48,306 nucleotides of DNA from a virus: positions 1 to 48,306 of the IMG/VR virus record IMGVR_UViG_3300022690_001586, one strand, 5' to 3'. Of this stretch, positions 45,445-48,306 are shown piece by piece; within the stretch, counting starts at the first letter, position 1, and the number at the start of each line of letters is the position of its first letter. The notes under the pieces were generated by a model that was not told the origin of the DNA, did not search any database, and saw nothing but the letters and a program-made list of their open reading frames with translations. The translations under genes and the position numbers were made by a program.

Positions 45445-45660
45445 ATGAGTCTAATAGTTCATTATTGTAGATGTAGTGAAGGGTTAAATTGTTCAATAAT
45501 TCAACAAGCTGTAAAACTACAAGAATCAATAAAGGAATATATTAATTTACCTGAAAGTAAATATATTATAGAAGAATGTCAAGAATGGGCTTCATATAAA
45601 TCAGGTCAACAAGATATACTTGAAAAAGTTCAATCTCTAATAGAGGAATTAGAAAAATGA
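45445..45660 (+). CDS. Small unknown protein
   Basis: 71 residues (HYCRCSEGLNCSIIQQAVKLQESIKEYINLPESKYIIEECQEWASYKSGQQDILEKVQSLIEELEK). A possible metal site (CRC...C) then helices. First gene of a four-gene chain; promoter ACACTTAAATAATTAA about 25-35 bp upstream. Confidence 0.5.
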   Translation: MSLIVHYCRCSEGLNCSIIQQAVKLQESIKEYINLPESKYIIEECQEWASYKSGQQDILEKVQSLIEELEK

Positions 45661-46007
45661 AACTAACTGAAAAAACTGAACTTATGATAGAAGACAGTTA
45701 TTTTCATTATACAATAAATGATATAATTGAACCAGTAAGACAACAAATATTAGAAAACCATGATATAATATCAAATCTTGGTGTAAATCCGCGGGAACTA
45801 TTAAAAGAGTGGAAAGAGAAATCAGAAAAATGGGATAAATATTATGATACCCGTTCATTTATGACTTTAGAAGAACGTAATGAATTAGAACAAGAAAACA
45901 AACAACTTAAAGAAATAGCACTAAAATCAATACCATTCTTAGAAAGAATCGGGGGAGCTATTCACTTATCAGAAGCATTTGAAAAAATAATAAAGGGGAA
46001 TAAATAA
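45657..46007 (+). CDS. Small helical protein
   Basis: 116 residues, ATGA overlap with the previous gene. Largely coiled coil (LLKEWKEKSEKWDKYYDTRSFMTLEERNELEQENKQLKEIALKSI). Contains a CCGCGG site in Pro-Arg codons. Function unknown. Confidence 0.5.
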   Translation: MKLTEKTELMIEDSYFHYTINDIIEPVRQQILENHDIISNLGVNPRELLKEWKEKSEKWDKYYDTRSFMTLEERNELEQENKQLKEIALKSIPFLERIGGAIHLSEAFEKIIKGNK

Positions 46008-46226
46008 ATGTCTGTAAGTTACATATATCAATTAGAAACAGAGAATAAGAGACTAAAAGACTCTATAAAGTTATTATCATATGATCAAATTAAACATATA
46101 AAATTAATCGAAGGATTAGCACAAAATAGAAACAAACTAAAAGAGAAACTAGAAAAGATAAAGAAAGTAAATGAACATCAAGACGGATATTTAAAAATCA
46201 AAGAAATACTAAAGGATAATAAATAA
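46008..46226 (+). CDS. Coiled-coil protein
   Basis: 72 residues (IYQLETENKRLKDSIKLLSYDQIKHIKLIEGLAQNRNKLKEKLEKIKKVNEHQDGYLKIKEILKDNK), nearly all heptads. Starts at the base after the previous stop. Confidence 0.5.
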   Translation: MSVSYIYQLETENKRLKDSIKLLSYDQIKHIKLIEGLAQNRNKLKEKLEKIKKVNEHQDGYLKIKEILKDNK

Positions 46227-46480
46227 TGATAGATAAAAATATGTGCAGTACTCATGGTTATGGGTATATTCCTAATGATGAGGCATATTATTTAGTGTTA
46301 AATCCTCCGGCAATTGACAAATCAAAATTATGCGGAGAATGTACGAAAGTAATGAAACAAAGAGAAATAGATTATCCAGATTTTAAAGGATGTAAAGTCT
46401 GGTTTAATATAACAAGTGATCAAACACAAAGAAAACTAATGCTAGGAAGATATGTGTATTTAAGATTAAGATCCAAATAG
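46226..46480 (+). CDS. Small zinc-binding protein
   Basis: 84 residues; CSTHG...CGEC (about 7-11 and 36-39) suggests one zinc site (CSTHGYGYIPNDEAYYLVLNPPAIDKSKLCGECTKV). Overlaps the previous gene by one base (TAATG). Confidence 0.5.
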   Translation: MIDKNMCSTHGYGYIPNDEAYYLVLNPPAIDKSKLCGECTKVMKQREIDYPDFKGCKVWFNITSDQTQRKLMLGRYVYLRLRSK

Positions 46481-46531
46481 TAAAAACTAATTAACTCATT
46501 ATATTAAATAACTATAACATTATACTATTTA

Positions 46532-46690
46532 ATGATAACATCACCAATAACAACAATAAAACTAGGTCATGGAGTAGTTAAATATGTTGATATTAGCTTG
46601 GAAACTTTATTGAATAGCTGTATTGAAGTATTAAATGAGACTGAACAAATAAAAAACCAGTTTAGAAAAGAGTATCCATCTCTTTTTTAA
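46532..46690 (+). CDS. Small unknown protein
   Basis: 52 residues (MITSPITTIKLGHGVVKYVDISLETLLNSCIEVLNETEQIKNQFRKEYPSLF). An ATTAAATAACTATAAC tract lies about 20-30 bp upstream. Convergent overlap of 29 bases with the minus-strand gene. Confidence 0.5.
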   Translation: MITSPITTIKLGHGVVKYVDISLETLLNSCIEVLNETEQIKNQFRKEYPSLF

Positions 46691-47138
46691 TCTTTTCCTT
46701 GGTGCGTAGCTCGGAGCTACAGCAAGGACAATTAATTTCGTCTGTGACTAGCCATTTTTTACATATCATGCAATGACGGTGATCCAATTTATAATGGTCC
46801 TTAGTCTTTGCAGCCTCAAATGCTCCACATATATTAATACAACTTGTATTTTTCAAGCCATATTTTTGAAAGTCTGCGAATGTTAAATCCTTTTTATATA
46901 TTGTTTTTTTCTCATGAATCACAATTTTATCCCCCAAATCTTTAATGTTTGTATCATTCTCTTCTTCAATTATTTCCGCGGTAGTTTCAAGGCTTTTAGA
47001 TATACCTTTTGAAATTTCAGAAATCCACATAAATGCAATACCAAATAACAATAAAATACCTGGTACTATAGTGATTAAGGGGGATAATAAAAAGGCTAAA
47101 ACCGTTAATATGGTTAAAGTCTTAAATGATAATTTCAT
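46662..47138 (-). CDS. Membrane-anchored thaumarchaeal zinc ribbon
   Basis: 158 residues. Two hydrophobic stretches (TLTILTVLAFLLSPLITIVPGILLLFGIAFMWI, about 7-38) form a hairpin anchor. A linker leads to the C-terminal zinc ribbon CGAFEAAKTKDHYKLDHRHCMICKKWLVTDEINCPCCSSELRTKEK, with the same ending as the 32412-32594 protein. The ribbon would face the cytoplasm. Possibly a membrane tether for viral complexes. Confidence 0.6.
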   Translation of the reverse strand: MKLSFKTLTILTVLAFLLSPLITIVPGILLLFGIAFMWISEISKGISKSLETTAEIIEEENDTNIKDLGDKIVIHEKKTIYKKDLTFADFQKYGLKNTSCINICGAFEAAKTKDHYKLDHRHCMICKKWLVTDEINCPCCSSELRTKEKIKKEMDTLF

Positions 47139-47263
47139 GATACATCACTCCACATATCATCAAAGTCATTAACTAATTCGGGGAATTGTTGTTCCAATTG
47201 ATAATCAGAAGTAAGATCATTATAATAATCTATTTCTTCTGACTCAATTGAAGATATTATTAT
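47135..47263 (-). CDS. Acidic small ORF lacking a canonical start
   Basis: Frame reads IIISSIESEEIDYYNDLTSDYQLEQQFPELVNDFDDMWSDVS and overlaps the next start (ATGA). The only candidate starts are ATA codons that overlap the previous gene's TAA (GAATAATAATA), so stop-restart at AUA is the simplest idea. Compare the gene at 15561. Confidence 0.35.
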   Translation of the reverse strand: MIISSIESEEIDYYNDLTSDYQLEQQFPELVNDFDDMWSDVS

Positions 47264-47835
47264 TCATCCTCCACATATTTACCCATTTGTTCAACGTCAA
47301 ATGCTGGCATTTTTTCAAATATTGCTTTGACTTGATCAACTATGGAGTAGTCTTTTTTGGTGTATTTACCTTTACCAAAACAGGTTTTCAAGTGGAGAAC
47401 CTTCCAAGCACTAAAGATTAGTTTTAATTCTTCAGTGTTTATGTCAGTTTCTACAAAGTCGGTGGCCTTTAGATGCATGTCTATTTGTCCACATGATTGA
47501 AGACTCACATATTTATCATAGGCAATTTCATAAATATCACCTATAACATGTTGCCATCCGTCAATATTAAGGACAGATTCATTAAAGTCTTCCTCGCTTT
47601 GTGTGGTATCTCCAGCCTCAACAGCCAATTTCCACGATTCACCATCGTCTAAATATTCTTGGGCTCTTTGTTCGCCTTCACTTTCTGATATTACGTTATC
47701 AATATCATAATCACTGCCTGACATTGATAATTCATTTTTTTCATCGATCCTCAACTCTAAAGAAATGGCTGAGTCTTTTGTTCTACCAATGAGTATTTCT
47801 TTTTTGTAGGTTTGTATTGTTTCTAATGTTTGCAT
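47260..47835 (-). CDS. Acidic unknown protein under the duplicated promoter
   Basis: 191 residues, acidic (about 35 D/E). EILIGRTKDSAISLELRIDEKNELSMSGSDYDIDNVISESEGEQRAQEYLDDGESWKLAVEAGDTTQSEEDFNESVLNIDGWQHVIGDIYEIAYDKYVSLQSCGQIDMHL... An N-terminal beta domain, then helices. Could be a DNA-mimic type protein given charge and size, but this is a guess. Promoter duplicated from 32711-32742. Confidence 0.5.
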   Translation of the reverse strand: MQTLETIQTYKKEILIGRTKDSAISLELRIDEKNELSMSGSDYDIDNVISESEGEQRAQEYLDDGESWKLAVEAGDTTQSEEDFNESVLNIDGWQHVIGDIYEIAYDKYVSLQSCGQIDMHLKATDFVETDINTEELKLIFSAWKVLHLKTCFGKGKYTKKDYSIVDQVKAIFEKMPAFDVEQMGKYVEDE

Positions 47836-47844
47836 AATCTAATA

Positions 47845-47876
47845 TATTAGTTGTTTAATATATATCTTTCTACTAA
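47845..47876 (-). promoter_or_regulatory. Duplicated promoter, copy 2
   Basis: Read on the minus strand, with a TATATATTAAA box 20-30 bp before the start at 47835; one base different from 32711-32742. Confidence 0.65.
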
Positions 47877-47944
47877 ATACTATGAACTTAAACCTAGAAT
47901 ATCCTCGATTTTCTCGATTATACATCTTGATTGAATGTTATACT

Positions 47945-47970
47945 TTGCGAAAATATACACAATTTCGCAA
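47945..47970. promoter_or_regulatory. Inverted repeat TTGCGAAA / TTTCGCAA
   Basis: Perfect 8-bp arms with a 10-bp spacer in the gap 47877-48019, followed by a TATACGATATTT run. Same core as 33098-33138, arms in the opposite order. Lies about 50 bp before the ATG at 48020. Confidence 0.5.
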
Positions 47971-48019
47971 TATACGATATTTTTAAAGACTTAAATAAAA
48001 TGAATCGCGGGATTAAATA

Positions 48020-48202
48020 ATGATCATTACTCAAAAATATATGAATGAGTTATTAAAATTACCTGAAGACTTTATTATAACCAGGTTTTTATTAGAAATC
48101 GGGGAACAAGGTGAAGTTATTTATGATATACATGGAATTCAAGGAAAATACATACATGATGATAAACAACCTAGGACCAAAATAATAGATAAAGAGGATT
48201 AA
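48020..48202 (+). CDS. Small unknown protein
   Basis: 60 residues (MIITQKYMNELLKLPEDFIITRFLLEIGEQGEVIYDIHGIQGKYIHDDKQPRTKIIDKED). ACTTAAATAAAATG about 18-30 bp upstream. Its stop is adjacent to that of the convergent gene. Confidence 0.5.
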   Translation: MIITQKYMNELLKLPEDFIITRFLLEIGEQGEVIYDIHGIQGKYIHDDKQPRTKIIDKED

Positions 48203-48306
48203 TTAATCCTTCTTAAAGATACTAAACAAAGCGAATTTTACAAAGTCTTCGCTTAATGCTGTCTCTTTACTAATTTGTTGTGCTTCTTTTTCTATTGCTT
48301 TACTAT
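48203..48306 (-). CDS. C-terminal end of a gene cut by the window edge
   Basis: Open minus-strand frame to the edge, reading SKAIEKEAQQISKETALSEDFVKFALFSIFKKD then stop (33 codons visible). Helical and charged; the start and identity lie beyond the window. Confidence 0.5.
   Translation of the reverse strand, partial: SKAIEKEAQQISKETALSEDFVKFALFSIFKKD

Overview
This AT-rich window (roughly 30% G+C by eye) reads as most of the genome of a tailed, siphovirus-like virus of an archaeon, most likely an ammonia-oxidising Nitrososphaerota (marine Thaumarchaeota, Nitrosopumilus-like). The evidence is a head-tail virus assembly line (terminase, connector, tail tube, tail chaperone, tape measure, hub), a group II chaperonin (thermosome), an MCM-type helicase and an Hjc/Mrr-like nuclease. 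Archaeal TATA boxes sit about 20-30 bp upstream of start codons with almost no leader. There are also signal-peptide surface proteins and CPCC...LRTK zinc ribbons of a kind I associate with marine Thaumarchaeota. No rRNA, tRNA, CRISPR, integrase or DNA polymerase B was recognised. Portal, protease and major capsid protein are not recognisable and probably lie left of position 1.

Layout. 1-12.6 kb (+): a contig-edge inverted repeat around a broken LamG gene, a large fibre-like protein, a secreted protein, then connector, neck, tail terminator, tail tube, a tail-assembly chaperone pair joined by a probable -1 frameshift, a short tape measure, distal tail protein, a tail hub with a LamG insertion, and a RecB/Cas4-like nuclease. 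12.6-15.8 kb: small genes, candidate small terminase, large terminase and two following genes. 15.8-20.7 kb: a ribbon-helix-helix (RHH) pair on the minus strand, an OB-like candidate SSB, a metallophosphoesterase, a winged-helix protein, the thermosome and a probable structural protein. 20.7-26.3 kb (+): a run of tiny overlapping genes leading into a DUF559-like nuclease and a fused PrimPol-MCM replication protein. 26.3-28.1 kb (-): zinc-finger protein, cytosine-5 DNA methyltransferase, unknown. 28.1-31.6 kb (+): resolvase-like nuclease, two-TM protein, RNA ligase, small zinc proteins. 31.6-33.9 kb (-): small genes, an HNH nuclease and a repetitive protein. 34.0-36.3 kb (+): a second fibre/baseplate-like block. 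36.3-37.5 kb (-): seven tiny overlapping genes. 37.5-38.2 kb: non-coding, strongly structured, probably transcribed RNA. 38.3-48.3 kb: a mosaic accessory region with two more secreted proteins, a lone DDE transposase, three RHH regulators, two HNH/endonuclease VII-like proteins, zinc ribbons and many operator-like palindromes.

How the parts fit: TerL with its probable small subunit packages DNA; the tail cassette builds a short non-contractile tail; PrimPol-MCM, the SSB candidate, the RecB-like nuclease and the resolvase form a replication/recombination set; the thermosome may fold virion proteins; the secreted proteins and LamG/FnIII modules probably act at the host surface. Regulation appears to rest on compact leaderless promoters decorated with palindromes, most conspicuously TTCCGCGGAA, which recurs just upstream of TATA boxes.
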